Source: DASPHG01 sp963849605 (GTDB lineage: Bacteria > Actinomycetota > Thermoleophilia > Solirubrobacterales > Thermoleophilaceae). From it: a DNA stretch of 64,000 nt. The stretch spans positions 28,804-92,803 of the forward strand of contig CAWKHX010000010.1 in NCBI GenBank assembly GCA_963849605.1, in the 5' to 3' direction. The first letter of the stretch is position 1, and every line of letters begins with the position of its first letter. Both the position numbers and the translations under genes were made by a program. The notes under the pieces were generated by a model, which saw only the letters and a list, made by a program, of their open reading frames with translations, ran no database searches and was not told where the DNA came from. Below, piece by piece: positions 1 through 9,307 of the stretch.

Positions 1-579
1 CGCGAGGGCGCGCAGGCGCTCAAGCGAACGGTGCGCCACGCCGTCAAGCACGGGGTCGAGGAGCTGACCGTTTACGCCTTCTCGACCGAGAACTGGTCGC
101 GCCCGCGCGACGAGGTCGACGGCCTGATGGCGATGTTCGCCGAGCTGATCGAGTCCGAGACGCCCGAGCTCGACGAGCAGGGCGTGCAGATGATGTTCAT
201 CGGCCGCCGCGACGAGGTGTCGGCCGACCTGCGCGAGAAGATGGGCTGGGCCGAGGAGACGACGCGGGCCAACGACCGCATGAAGCTATTCGTGGCGTTC
301 AACTACGGCGGCCGCGCCGAGATCATCGATGCCGCCGAGCGGTACGAGGGCGGCGGGGAGGAGGCGTTCGCAAAGCTGCTGTACGCCCCGGACATGAGCG
401 AGCCCGATGTCCTCATCCGCACGAGCGGTGAGCAGCGCGTGTCGAACTTCCTCCTCTGGCAGACGGCGTACGCGGAGCTCTACTTCGCCGACGTCCTCTG
501 GCCGGACTTCGGCGAGGAGCACCTGGTCGCGGCGCTCGAGGACATCGCCGCGCGCGAGCGCCGCTACGGGGCGCGCTGA
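1..579 (+). CDS. uppS: Isoprenyl transferase (undecaprenyl diphosphate synthase), 5' end outside the window
   Basis: Cis-prenyltransferase that chain-elongates farnesyl diphosphate with isopentenyl diphosphate to make the C50-C55 lipid carrier for cell-wall synthesis. The frame is open from base 1, so the N-terminus with the catalytic Asp of the family lies upstream; 192 residues are visible. Family blocks seen are YAFSTENWSRP, FVAFNYGGRAEI, and DVLIRTSGEQRVSNFLLWQ followed by AYAELYF and LWPDF, which bind diphosphate and form the dimer. A GTG at 31 is in frame but lies inside the conserved domain, so it is not the start. The stop overlaps the cdsA start, giving a uppS-cdsA pair as in many bacteria, here followed by dxr and a site-2 protease. 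Confidence 0.95.
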   Translation, partial: REGAQALKRTVRHAVKHGVEELTVYAFSTENWSRPRDEVDGLMAMFAELIESETPELDEQGVQMMFIGRRDEVSADLREKMGWAEETTRANDRMKLFVAFNYGGRAEIIDAAERYEGGGEEAFAKLLYAPDMSEPDVLIRTSGEQRVSNFLLWQTAYAELYFADVLWPDFGEEHLVAALEDIAARERRYGAR

Positions 580-1394
580 TGGCGAGCCGCCGCCGGCATC
601 AGGGGTCGGACCTCGGGGCGCGGATACTTGCCGCGATCCCGGCGATCATCTTCGCCGCGATCATCGTCGGCTACGGCGGGCTCGTGTGGGCGCTCGGCGT
701 CAGCTTCCTCGGGATCGTCTGCCTCGCGGAGCTCTACAAGCTGATGGGACGGGTGCACCCGGCCAACGTCGCGGGCTTCATCTCGGTGATCGCGCTCGCA
801 CTCGCGGCGCTCTACGGCGACCAGTTCCAGATCCTCCTCGTGCTGGTCGCGTCGATCCCGGTGACGTTCTTCCTGACGCTCGCCAGGCCGCGGCGCGAAC
901 ACGCCTCGTGGGCGATGGCGGTCGTGCTGTTCGGGACGCTCTGGATCGGCATGGCGATGGCCCACGCCGTTCTCCTGCGCGAGCTGCCGCACGGCGGCAG
1001 CCTCGTGGTCGCGGTGCTGCTCGGCACGTTCCTGGGTGACACCGCCGCCTACTTCGGCGGCCGCAGCTTCGGCCGCATCCCGCTCGCGCCGGCACTGTCG
1101 CCGAACAAGACGCTCGAAGGTCTCGCGTGCGGCGTCGTGGGCGGCACGCTGGCCTTCTGGCTCTTCGCCGTCGGCTACCACGACTGGATTGCCGGCACGG
1201 ACGCGCTCGTGATCGGAGGCGCCGTCGCCCTGGCGGCCCCACTCGGCGACCTGTTCGAGTCGATGATCAAGCGCGACCTCGAGGTCAAGGACACCGGCCG
1301 CCTGTTCGGCGCCCACGGCGGCGCGCTCGACCGCCTCGACGCCGTGCTCTTCAGCGTCGTGACGGCGTATTACGTGAGCGTTGCCGTCCTTTAG
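579..1394 (+). CDS. cdsA: Phosphatidate cytidylyltransferase (CDP-diglyceride synthase)
   Basis: Integral membrane enzyme that makes CDP-diacylglycerol from phosphatidate and CTP, the entry point to phospholipid synthesis. The protein has 271 residues, several hydrophobic segments, and the C-terminal family signature SMIKRDLEVKDTGRLFGAHG continuing to GALDRLD, which carries the metal and CTP ligands. An upstream SPNKTLEG block is also typical. The ATG overlaps the uppS stop codon, suggesting translational coupling. The product supplies the CDP-alcohol phosphotransferase encoded at 16265. The family assignment is secure. Confidence 0.95.
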   Translation: MASRRRHQGSDLGARILAAIPAIIFAAIIVGYGGLVWALGVSFLGIVCLAELYKLMGRVHPANVAGFISVIALALAALYGDQFQILLVLVASIPVTFFLTLARPRREHASWAMAVVLFGTLWIGMAMAHAVLLRELPHGGSLVVAVLLGTFLGDTAAYFGGRSFGRIPLAPALSPNKTLEGLACGVVGGTLAFWLFAVGYHDWIAGTDALVIGGAVALAAPLGDLFESMIKRDLEVKDTGRLFGAHGGALDRLDAVLFSVVTAYYVSVAVL

Positions 1395-1408
1395 GGTTAT
1401 AGGAGGGC

Positions 1409-2818
1409 ATGGGATGGAGTAAGCGGGTTCTTATCGCCGCCGCGGCGGCCGGGATAGCAGCGATTCCGGCACTCGCCGCGCCACCGAACAACGACGACCG
1501 CGCAAATGCGCGCCCCGTATCGGTGCCCGCAACCGTCAACGGCACGACGCGCGAATCGACGCTCGAGAGCAACGACCCCGGGGGCGGCTGCGGCAGCGTC
1601 GAGGGCACGGTCTGGTACAGCCTCGACCCGGCGACGACCGGGCGAGTCGCGATCGAGTTGGCCGCGCGCGGCGACCTCGAGGCCGTGATCGAGGTGTACC
1701 GGCGCGACCGCTCGCAGCTCGACCGCCTCGACTGTGACTCGACCAACCGGCGCGGCGACGCGTCAGTCGTGTTCAGCGCGGACAAGGACCAGCGCTACCT
1801 GATCAGGGTCGGCGAGCAGTTCAACTCGGAGTCGGGCGACTTCACGCTCGACCTGTTCCGGCCCGAGCCGGAGGCGAGGCCGCCGGGCCGCAGGCTGCCG
1901 CGCCGTGGCGGCGTCGCCACGGTCGACCGCGCGCGCGATCTCACCGACGCCTGGTCGAAGCGGCTGCGCGCGGGGACGCCGTACGTCGTCACGATTGCAT
2001 CGCGCTCAGCGGCCTGCCCGACGGTCGAGGTGTACGAGCCGGGCATCAACAGCTTCGACTTCGCGTCGCCGGTGGACGGCTCGCGCTGCAACGCCCACAA
2101 CCTGTTCACCCCGGAGCGCACCGGTCGCCACAGCTTCCTCGTGCGCGCCGGCCGGGGCGAGCGCGGGCCGCAGGAGTACAGGCTGCGGGTGCGGCGCGCC
2201 ACACGTGACGACACCGCGCCGGGGAACATCCTCCGGAACTACGAGCGGGTGCGCGGGCACGTCGGGCCGAATCGCGCCGATGTGGTCGACCTGCACCGCT
2301 TCTACGTCACCCGGCGGAGCGATGTGACGCTTCGCTTCTCCAGCAACGGCCCGCTCACCCTCGAGCTGCGCAACGTGCGCGGCGTCCTGATGGAGACGAG
2401 CTCGGGCACGCTTCGCCGCGAGCTGCGGCGCGGGCGCTTCTACGCGACCGTTCGTGCCGGCGAGCGCGGCGGCCGCTACAGGCTGCAGCCGGCGGTCCGC
2501 GACATCACACGGTCGTCGATCAGGTTCAACGGCCAGCGCCAGGCCGTGATCGCACCTGGGCAGGCGGCGACGGCCGCGGTGGCCGTCCACCCGGCGGCGA
2601 GGGGCACGATCACGATCACCGTGCAGCGCCTCGACCCGCTCGAGGGCTGGCAGTTCTTCCGGCGCTACAGGCGGCGCACATCGGTCGGCAGGGCGCAGGC
2701 GACATTCGTCCCGCGGACGCCCGGCCGCTTCCGCGCGCGCGCCGAGTACTCGGGCAGCCGATTGTCCGCGCCGAGCGAGACCGGCTTCGCCTACGTCAGC
2801 GCCCGCGAGCAGTTCTAG
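1409..2818 (+). CDS. Secreted hypothetical protein with pre-peptidase-C-like beta domains
   Basis: This 469-residue protein starts with a clear signal peptide (basic MGWSKR, a long Ala-rich core, and a likely cleavage after ALA around residue 25). A strong Shine-Dalgarno AGGAGG at 1401-1406 supports the ATG at 1409. The mature part looks all-beta. Segments such as VEGTVWYSLDPATTGRVAIE, DQRYLIRVGE and HSFLVRAGRG resemble the bacterial pre-peptidase C-terminal fold, repeated about three times, followed by a basic C-terminal domain. There are no catalytic motifs and no sortase signal. It sits between cdsA and dxr and may be cotranscribed with either. A cell-surface binding or structural role is possible but not shown. 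Confidence 0.75.
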   Translation: MGWSKRVLIAAAAAGIAAIPALAAPPNNDDRANARPVSVPATVNGTTRESTLESNDPGGGCGSVEGTVWYSLDPATTGRVAIELAARGDLEAVIEVYRRDRSQLDRLDCDSTNRRGDASVVFSADKDQRYLIRVGEQFNSESGDFTLDLFRPEPEARPPGRRLPRRGGVATVDRARDLTDAWSKRLRAGTPYVVTIASRSAACPTVEVYEPGINSFDFASPVDGSRCNAHNLFTPERTGRHSFLVRAGRGERGPQEYRLRVRRATRDDTAPGNILRNYERVRGHVGPNRADVVDLHRFYVTRRSDVTLRFSSNGPLTLELRNVRGVLMETSSGTLRRELRRGRFYATVRAGERGGRYRLQPAVRDITRSSIRFNGQRQAVIAPGQAATAAVAVHPAARGTITITVQRLDPLEGWQFFRRYRRRTSVGRAQATFVPRTPGRFRARAEYSGSRLSAPSETGFAYVSAREQF

Positions 2819-2864
2819 GGCTGCGACCGCCTGAAGCGCGCGCCCGGCTTGCCACACTGGCCGC

Positions 2865-4004
2865 GTGCGACGGATCCTCATCCTCGGCTCGACAGGCTCG
2901 ATAGGCGTGCAGGCGCTCGACGTCGTCGAGCGCAGCGACGACCTCGAGGTCGTCGGCCTCGCTGCGCAGTCGTCGTGGGACGCGCTCGTCGATCAGGCCA
3001 AGGCCTTCGGCGTCGGCCGGATCGCACTGGCGGACGAGGACGCTGCCGCCCAAGCCGCGAAGGCGTGGCCCGAGGGGACGGTGCTCGCCGGGGCCGAGGG
3101 GCTCGTCGAGCTGATCACGGACACCCGCTCCGATCTCGTGCTGAACGCGCTGGTCGGGTCTGCCGGGCTCGGCCCGACGATCGCGAGCCTCGGCGAGGGG
3201 ATCGACCTGGCGCTCGCGAACAAGGAGAGCCTCGTGGTCGGCGGCGAGCTCGTGATGGCGCTGGCCGAGGCGACCGGCGCCCAGGTCATCCCCGTCGACT
3301 CCGAGCACTCCGCCCTGTTCCAGCTGATCGGCGCCGAGCAGCCCGGGACCGTCGACAAGCTCGTCCTGACAGCGTCGGGCGGGCCCTTCCGGGGCCGCGG
3401 CGCCGGCGAGCTCCAGACGGTCACGCGCGAGGACGCGCTCGCCCATCCGACCTGGGACATGGGCGGCAAGATCACGATCGACTCGGCCACGCTGATGAAC
3501 AAGGGGCTCGAGCTGATCGAGGCCCACCACCTGTTCGGCGTCCCGTACGACCGCATCGACGTGGTCGTACACCCGCAGTCGATCATCCACGCGATCGTGC
3601 ACATGAACGACGGGGCGTCGCTCGCGCACCTCGGGTACCCCGACATGCGCGTGCCGATCTCCTATGCGTTGCACCACCCGGAGCGGGTCGACGTCCCGGT
3701 GCCGCAGCTCGACCTGGTCGAGCTCGGCAAGCTGACGTTCGAGGCCCCGGACACTGACGCCTTCCCGTGCCTGCGCCTTGCGCGCGAGGCGGCGGAGGTC
3801 GGGGGCACCGCGCCGTGCGTGCTGAACGCGGCGAACGAGGTGGCGGTGCACGCGTTCCTCGAGGGTGACCTGCCGTTCACCGGGATCGCACAGGTGATCG
3901 ATCGCACGCTCGAGGCGGTCACACCCACGTCGGTGCGGCACTTCTCCGACCTGTACGCGGCGGACGCCGAGGCGCGCGAGGCGGCGCGGCGGGTGGCCGT
4001 ATGA
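2865..4004 (+). CDS. dxr: 1-deoxy-D-xylulose-5-phosphate reductoisomerase
   Basis: Second step of the MEP isoprenoid pathway, converting DXP to 2-C-methylerythritol 4-phosphate with NADPH. The 379-residue length is normal. The GTG start at 2865 places the nucleotide-binding GSTGSIG at residues 8-14. Other diagnostic blocks are ALANKESLVVGGELV, the metal/substrate motif PVDSEHSALFQ, LTASGGPFRG, and the long MGGKITIDSATLMNKGLE-type stretch followed by HPQSIIHAIV. It overlaps the next gene by ATGA. Together with ispG at 11651 it shows that the cell makes isoprenoids by the MEP route, feeding the prenyltransferase at the window start. Confidence 0.97.
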   Translation: MRRILILGSTGSIGVQALDVVERSDDLEVVGLAAQSSWDALVDQAKAFGVGRIALADEDAAAQAAKAWPEGTVLAGAEGLVELITDTRSDLVLNALVGSAGLGPTIASLGEGIDLALANKESLVVGGELVMALAEATGAQVIPVDSEHSALFQLIGAEQPGTVDKLVLTASGGPFRGRGAGELQTVTREDALAHPTWDMGGKITIDSATLMNKGLELIEAHHLFGVPYDRIDVVVHPQSIIHAIVHMNDGASLAHLGYPDMRVPISYALHHPERVDVPVPQLDLVELGKLTFEAPDTDAFPCLRLAREAAEVGGTAPCVLNAANEVAVHAFLEGDLPFTGIAQVIDRTLEAVTPTSVRHFSDLYAADAEAREAARRVAV

Positions 4005-5089
4005 GCTGGCTCCTCGCCTTCGTCGGCTTCTCCGTGCTGATCATCCTGCACGAGTTCGGCCACTTCGCAGCCGCCAAATGGGTCGGGATGCGCGTCGAGC
4101 GCTTCTCGCTCTTCTTCCCGCCGCTCATCTGGCGCAAGACCCGTGGTGAGACCGAGTACGCGGTCGGCTCGATCCCGCTCGGCGGCTACGTCCGGATCAG
4201 CGGCATGAACCCATCGGAGGACCTCCCCGAGGAGGTGCGCGACCGCGCCTACCACGCGCAGCCGGTGTGGAAGCGGATGGTCGTGATCGCCGCCGGGCCG
4301 GCGATGAACGTGCTGCTCGCGTTCGTGCTCCTGTTCGGCTACCTCGCCCTGATCGGCCCACGTAATCCCGACCAGGCCTCGGGGACGGTCGACGTGATCG
4401 AGAAGGGCTATCCGGCGGCGACGGCACTCGAGCCGGGAGACAGGTTGATCTCGGTGGACGGCGTGAAGGGCGCCCCGCGCGAGCTCTCCGACATCATTGC
4501 GACGCACCGCTGCCCGGGTGCGGAGGTGCAGGGCTGTCGAGCGGCGTGGCCCGTGCAGCTCGTGATCGAGCGCGACGGACACCGGCGGACGCTCGACGTC
4601 ACCCCGATCTACGACCCGGACACCGAGCGGATGCGGCTCGGCTTCTCGTACCTCGATGACGGGCCGCGCGAGCCGTTCTCCGCCGGCACCGCGTTCACAC
4701 AGACCGGCGAGCGGCTCTGGTTCCTGACGAAGGAGACGGTCAAGCTCCCGGCACGCCTGCTCGACGCCGAGCAGCGCAAGGAGATCAGCGGCGTGGTCGG
4801 CTCCTACGAGGTGACGCGCCAGACGATCCTCGACGACGCGGCCGACGTGCTCGGGATCATGGCGCTGATCTCGCTGTCGCTCGCGATCGTGAACCTGTTC
4901 CCGTTCCTCCCGCTCGACGGCGGCCACATCTTCTGGGCGATCGTCGAGGGGGTGCGGCGCAAGCCGGTGCCGTACGCCGTCATGGAGCGCTCTGGCGTGA
5001 TCGGATTCATGCTGGTAATCGGGCTGTTTCTGATCGGCCTGACGAACGACATAGATCGCCTCTCCGGGGAGGGCTTTCAAGTACGGTAA
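4001..5089 (+). CDS. rseP: Site-2 intramembrane zinc metalloprotease (RseP/Rip1 family)
   Basis: Membrane-embedded M50 protease that cuts transmembrane anti-sigma factors or signal peptides after a first cleavage. The zinc site HEFGH lies in the first membrane helix (about residues 19-23), followed by YAVGSIPLGGYVRISGM. A PDZ-like segment follows (roughly residues 125-205: GYPAATALEPGDRLISVDG). The third ligand motif FLPLDGGHIFWA lies in a late helix near residue 305. Length is 362 residues. The start overlaps the dxr stop, repeating the dxr-rseP order common in bacteria. The anti-sigma-like membrane protein encoded at 20842 could be a substrate, but that is only a guess. Confidence 0.93.
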   Translation: MSWLLAFVGFSVLIILHEFGHFAAAKWVGMRVERFSLFFPPLIWRKTRGETEYAVGSIPLGGYVRISGMNPSEDLPEEVRDRAYHAQPVWKRMVVIAAGPAMNVLLAFVLLFGYLALIGPRNPDQASGTVDVIEKGYPAATALEPGDRLISVDGVKGAPRELSDIIATHRCPGAEVQGCRAAWPVQLVIERDGHRRTLDVTPIYDPDTERMRLGFSYLDDGPREPFSAGTAFTQTGERLWFLTKETVKLPARLLDAEQRKEISGVVGSYEVTRQTILDDAADVLGIMALISLSLAIVNLFPFLPLDGGHIFWAIVEGVRRKPVPYAVMERSGVIGFMLVIGLFLIGLTNDIDRLSGEGFQVR

Positions 5090-5127
5090 GCGCAGCCAAA
5101 CCGTGATTCCGTAGGGAGGAGAGCCCG

Positions 5128-6945
5128 TTGGAAGTCACCACCGCCGCTGAGACCGCCTACAAGCCGCGCGCGCTCGACGCGAAGACGATCGCCGAGGCAT
5201 TTCAGCTGACGGCCGAGGACAGGCCCGACCAGCCGGCGATACGCACGAAGGGCGACGACTACTCGATCACCTGGGGCGAGTACGCGCAGCAGGTGGAGAG
5301 GATCGCGGGCGGCCTTGCCGGCGTCGGGATCGGGCGCGGCGACACCGTCGCGATCATGCTCACGAACCGGCCCGAGTTCCATCCCGTGGACTCGGCCGCG
5401 ATGCACCTGGGCGCGACGCCGTTCTCGATCTACAACACCTACACGCCCGACCAGATCAGGTTCTTGGTGACCGACGCCGCGACGCGCGTGGTCGTGACCG
5501 AGCAGGCTCTCCTCGACACGGTGCTGAAGGCGAAGGAGGGCGCCGAGCAACTCGAGCACGTCGTCGTGATCGACGGCGACCCGCCGGACGGCGGGATGAC
5601 GCTCGAGGAGCTGATCGCGAAGGCCGACGACGGCTTCGACTTCGAGGCCACGTGGAAGGCCGTCGAGGCCGACGACATCCTCACGCTGATCTACACGTCG
5701 GGCACGACCGGCGACCCGAAGGGCGTGCAGCTCACGCACAAGAACCTGCTGACCGCCGTCAAGGGCTACCACGGGATCATCGACTTCCCGGAGGAGGGCA
5801 GCGTCGTCTCGTGGCTGCCGATGGCGCACATCGCCGAGCGCGCGTGCTCGCACTACATCCCGATCCTGCTCGGGTTCACGACCACCTCATGCCCGGACCC
5901 GCGACAGGTGGTCAGCTACCTGCCGGAGGTCCGCCCGACGTGGTTCTTCGCGGTGCCGCGCATCTGGGAGAAGCTCAAGGCCGCGATCGAAGCGGGGGTC
6001 GAGGCGGAGCAGGACGAGCAGAAGAAGGCCGTCACGAAACAGGCGCTGGAGGTCGGCCTCAAGCGCGTCGAGCTGATCCAGTCCGGCCAGGAGGTCCCGA
6101 AGGAACTCGAGCAGCAGTGGCAGAAGTTCGACGAGCTCGTGTATTCCAAGGTGCGCGCCGGGCTCGGGCTCGACCGCGTGGAGTCGCTCAACGTGGGCGC
6201 AGCGCCGACGCCGCCCGAGGTGATCGCGTTCTACCACGCGATCGGGCTGCCGCTCGCCGAGCTGTGGGGGATGTCGGAGACGACCGGCTACGGCACCTGC
6301 AATCGGCCCGACAACATCAAGATCGGCACCGTCGGCCCGCCGTCGCCTGGCGCCGAGATCAAGCTGGCCGAGGACGGCGAGATCCTCATCCGGGGGGCGT
6401 TCATCATGCCCGGCTACCGCAACAACGAGGAGAAGACCCGCGAGACGATCGACGAGGACGGCTGGCTCCACACCGGTGACGTCGGCCAGTTCGACGAAGA
6501 CAACTTCCTCAAGATCGTCGACCGCAAGAAGGAGCTCATCATCAATGCCGCCGGCAAGAACATGTCGCCGGCGAACATCGAGGCCAAGCTGAAGGCCGCC
6601 GGGGCGCTGATCGGCCAGGCGATCGCGGTTGGCGACTCGAAGCCGTTCAACGTCGCCCTGCTCACGCTCGACCCCGATTCGGCGCCCGCGTTTGCGCAGG
6701 CGAACGGGATCGACGACACCTCGCTCGATTCGCTCGCGCAGGACGAGAAGGTGCTCGAGGCGATTCAGAAGGAGGTCGACGAGGCCAACGAGCAGATGGC
6801 GCGCGTCGAGCAGATCAAGAAGTGGAAGCTGCTCCCCGTCGAGTGGGAGCCGGGCGGCGAGGAGCTCACGCCGACGATGAAGCTGAAGCGCAAGCCGATC
6901 GCGCAGAAGTACGCCCAGGAGATCGAGGAGCTCTACGGCGGCTGA
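5128..6945 (+). CDS. Long-chain fatty-acid-CoA ligase (FadD15-like)
   Basis: AMP-forming acyl-CoA synthetase that activates fatty acids through an acyl-adenylate. The 605-residue protein has the AMP-binding signature LIYTSGTTGDPKGVQLTH (about residues 188-205), the LWGMSETTGYGT block, and the C-terminal motif GDVGQFDEDNFLKIVDRKKE with the hinge region and LIINAAGKNMSPANIE. A TTG start at 5128 follows the purine-rich AGGGAGGAGAG and gives an N-terminus of normal length. It stands alone, close after the protease gene and just before a methyltransferase gene on the same strand. It may feed the WS/DGAT acyltransferase at 27988. Confidence 0.93.
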   Translation: MEVTTAAETAYKPRALDAKTIAEAFQLTAEDRPDQPAIRTKGDDYSITWGEYAQQVERIAGGLAGVGIGRGDTVAIMLTNRPEFHPVDSAAMHLGATPFSIYNTYTPDQIRFLVTDAATRVVVTEQALLDTVLKAKEGAEQLEHVVVIDGDPPDGGMTLEELIAKADDGFDFEATWKAVEADDILTLIYTSGTTGDPKGVQLTHKNLLTAVKGYHGIIDFPEEGSVVSWLPMAHIAERACSHYIPILLGFTTTSCPDPRQVVSYLPEVRPTWFFAVPRIWEKLKAAIEAGVEAEQDEQKKAVTKQALEVGLKRVELIQSGQEVPKELEQQWQKFDELVYSKVRAGLGLDRVESLNVGAAPTPPEVIAFYHAIGLPLAELWGMSETTGYGTCNRPDNIKIGTVGPPSPGAEIKLAEDGEILIRGAFIMPGYRNNEEKTRETIDEDGWLHTGDVGQFDEDNFLKIVDRKKELIINAAGKNMSPANIEAKLKAAGALIGQAIAVGDSKPFNVALLTLDPDSAPAFAQANGIDDTSLDSLAQDEKVLEAIQKEVDEANEQMARVEQIKKWKLLPVEWEPGGEELTPTMKLKRKPIAQKYAQEIEELYGG

Positions 6946-6946
6946 G

Positions 6947-9232
6947 GTGACGGGCGCGGGGCGCGCTGCCCTGCGCCGAGCGATCTTCCTCTACCAGGAC
7001 GGCGTGGTGCTCTCGGCCACGCTGTCCGCGCTCCGCGAGATCGGGCTGGTCGAGCGTTCTCTGGAGCGCGACGCGGCCGTCTCCGAGCTGCTTCCGGATC
7101 TGACCGCGTCCGGGTTCGGCTACCTGCGCGTCGGGCTGCACAGCCTTGCGTGTGCGGGCTGGATCGCGGATGGCCCTGCGCTCGATCCGGCCGAGACGTT
7201 CCTGCACTGGACGGACGCGGGCCAAGCGGCACTCGAGGAGTTGCCCAAGGAGTACCGCGACGGTGCGTTTGCCGTGCCGCTGTTGGTCGCGGGCCGCGTT
7301 GGCGAGGTGTGCGACGCGCTCGGCTGGAGCGACGAGGAGGCGCGCGAGCTGGCAGGGCACGTGGGGCTCGTGGGCTCCTACCTACCGCTCTTGTCCTGCC
7401 TGGGGGAGCTGTACACAGGCCGCCGGGTCGTCAGCCACGGCGAGGCCGAGTGGCACGTCGACCGGGCCCTCAACATCGAGGCCAGCGGCCTTGCCCACCG
7501 GCGCTACTTCTCGGACGCCGACGCCATCTTCGTGGAGCTGTTCGACCGCGAGCCGCTCGAGGCGCAGCCGCGCTTCGTGGCGGACATGGGCTGCGGTGGC
7601 GGGAGCTGGCTCGAGCACGTGTACGCGCTGGTGCGCGACCGCACGCGCCGCGGGGCCGCGCTGGCCGAGTACCCGCTGCTGATGGTGGGACTCGACTACA
7701 GCGGCACGGCGCTGGCCCGCGCGCAGCTGCTGCTTGACGGGGCAGGTGTCCCGGCGCTCCTCTTGCCCGGCGATGTCACGGACCCCGAGCATGTCGCGGA
7801 GGCGTTGGCGGCCCACGATCTCGAGATGCGCGACGGCCTGCATATCCGCGCGTTCATCGACCACGACCGCGACTACCACGGCGCGCCCGCCGGGGTCCCC
7901 GCGCCCGGTTGGTCCAGCGGGGCCTACGTGGATGACGATGGCCGAGCGCTGGCGCCTGCGGAGGTCGAGCGCGACCTGACGGCCCACCTGCGCCGTTGGG
8001 CGCCGCACGTGGAGCGCCACGGCCTCGTGGTCGTTGAGGCGCACTCCGTCGCCCCGCGCGTGGTCAGCGCACACCGCGGCACGCTGCACTCGCTGGCCTT
8101 CGAGGCCTACCACGGCTACTCACACCAGTACCCGATCGAGTTCGAGGCCTTCCGCTGGTGCTGCCGCCAGGCCGGCCTCCAGCCGAGCGCCCTGTGCGAG
8201 CGCCGCTACCCGGCGACGCGCCCGTTCACGGCCGTAAGCGTGAACAAGCTGGTGGTCCCACAGCCGAGCGGCGCCCCCGCGCCGCCCGGCGACGAGGACG
8301 GCGAGGTGCTGCACCGCCTGCTCTACATCGACGGGGACCTGCGCTTTCCCCGCAGCTGGGCGTCGACGGCCACCGGCTTCGTGGTCGCGGCCGCCGTCGA
8401 AGCGATCGAAGCGAGGCTTGCCTCAGCGCAGCGCGGCGAAACGATCCGCGTCCTTGACTACGGGACGGGCACGGGCCTGGCCGCGATCGAGCTGCTCAAG
8501 GCGTGCGCGGAGCGTCGCCTCGAGGAGCGGCTCGAGCGCGCGGGGGTGGGGTTCGAGCTGCACCTGGTCGACCTGCCCTCGAGCTGGTTCGACAAGGGGC
8601 GGTTGCTGCTCGGCGACTCGCAGTGGACCCACTTCCACGATCTGCGCGACGCCGGGGGCCGCTTCGTGCCACTGGCTGAGCTGACCGGCGGCCCGGTGAT
8701 CGATGCCCTGATGGTGAGCATGGTGTTCCACCTGATTCCGCCGTCCGCCCTCGCCCGGGTGGCGGAGGATCTCGCCGGCTGCATGCGCCCGGGTGCGAGG
8801 CTGTCGTGGAGCTCCCCAGACCTGGGGCCGCCCGGGCCCTACGCAGTGCTGTTCCACGACACCAACCGCGAGTTGCGGCGGCGCTGGCTGGAGCGGGTCG
8901 AGGCGGGAGGCGATCACGAGCGGGCAGGCAAGCGGATTCTGCCCGAGCCCAACCAGGCGGACGCCGTGGTCGCCGCGCTCGCCGAGCACTTCGACGGCCA
9001 GGTGGCGCGGCCCACCTACGAGCTGCTCGCCGAGGACATCGTGGACACGCTGCTCGTACCGGCCAACCAGCGCGAGTTCCTGCCGGAGATAGAGGACCGG
9101 GCGGAGCGCGAGCGGGTCATCGCGGAGCTGATGCGCGGCGAGGTGATCCCGGCGCTCCAGGCCGGCCCGGCGGGTACGCCGCTCGGTCTGAACGTGCAGT
9201 GGACCCTCGGAGACTTCAGCTTGCAAAAGTAA
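6947..9232 (+). CDS. Large protein with two methyltransferase-like domains, resembling AprA-type polyketide methyltransferases
   Basis: This 761-residue protein begins at GTG 6947, one base after the fadD stop. The opening (AIFLYQDGVVLSATLSALRE) looks like a winged-helix/lid region. A first Rossmann SAM site, VADMGCGGGSWLEHVY, lies near residue 210 with LDYSGTALARAQ after it. Near residue 388 is EAYHGYSHQYPIEFEAF. From memory, a His and a Gln spaced five apart bind the catalytic metal in the mononuclear-iron AprA methyltransferase, and that spacing is present here. A second Rossmann motif, RVLDYGTGTGLAAIELLK, lies near residue 501. There is no ketosynthase, acyl carrier or adenylation domain within tens of kilobases. 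Substrate unknown; the AprA comparison is inference. Confidence 0.6.
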   Translation: MTGAGRAALRRAIFLYQDGVVLSATLSALREIGLVERSLERDAAVSELLPDLTASGFGYLRVGLHSLACAGWIADGPALDPAETFLHWTDAGQAALEELPKEYRDGAFAVPLLVAGRVGEVCDALGWSDEEARELAGHVGLVGSYLPLLSCLGELYTGRRVVSHGEAEWHVDRALNIEASGLAHRRYFSDADAIFVELFDREPLEAQPRFVADMGCGGGSWLEHVYALVRDRTRRGAALAEYPLLMVGLDYSGTALARAQLLLDGAGVPALLLPGDVTDPEHVAEALAAHDLEMRDGLHIRAFIDHDRDYHGAPAGVPAPGWSSGAYVDDDGRALAPAEVERDLTAHLRRWAPHVERHGLVVVEAHSVAPRVVSAHRGTLHSLAFEAYHGYSHQYPIEFEAFRWCCRQAGLQPSALCERRYPATRPFTAVSVNKLVVPQPSGAPAPPGDEDGEVLHRLLYIDGDLRFPRSWASTATGFVVAAAVEAIEARLASAQRGETIRVLDYGTGTGLAAIELLKACAERRLEERLERAGVGFELHLVDLPSSWFDKGRLLLGDSQWTHFHDLRDAGGRFVPLAELTGGPVIDALMVSMVFHLIPPSALARVAEDLAGCMRPGARLSWSSPDLGPPGPYAVLFHDTNRELRRRWLERVEAGGDHERAGKRILPEPNQADAVVAALAEHFDGQVARPTYELLAEDIVDTLLVPANQREFLPEIEDRAERERVIAELMRGEVIPALQAGPAGTPLGLNVQWTLGDFSLQK

Positions 9233-9240
9233 CGGCGCAC

Positions 9241-9291
9241 TGGACGGGGTGCGCCCGTGGGCTTAGGCTCGACTCGACAAGCCCCCGTCCA
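9241..9291. repeat. Nine-base inverted repeat spanning the leader of the DUF7144-like gene
   Basis: TGGACGGGG at 9241-9249 is the exact reverse complement of CCCCGTCCA at 9283-9291. The loop of 33 bases contains a plausible -10 element (TAGGCT, 9264-9269). The right arm runs into the Shine-Dalgarno AAGGAGGT at 9291-9298. If the start of transcription lies in the loop, only the right arm is in the mRNA. If transcription comes from upstream, the hairpin could end the methyltransferase transcript or mask the ribosome site. Confidence 0.4.
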
Positions 9292-9307
9292 AGGAGGTAC
9301 GACAGAT

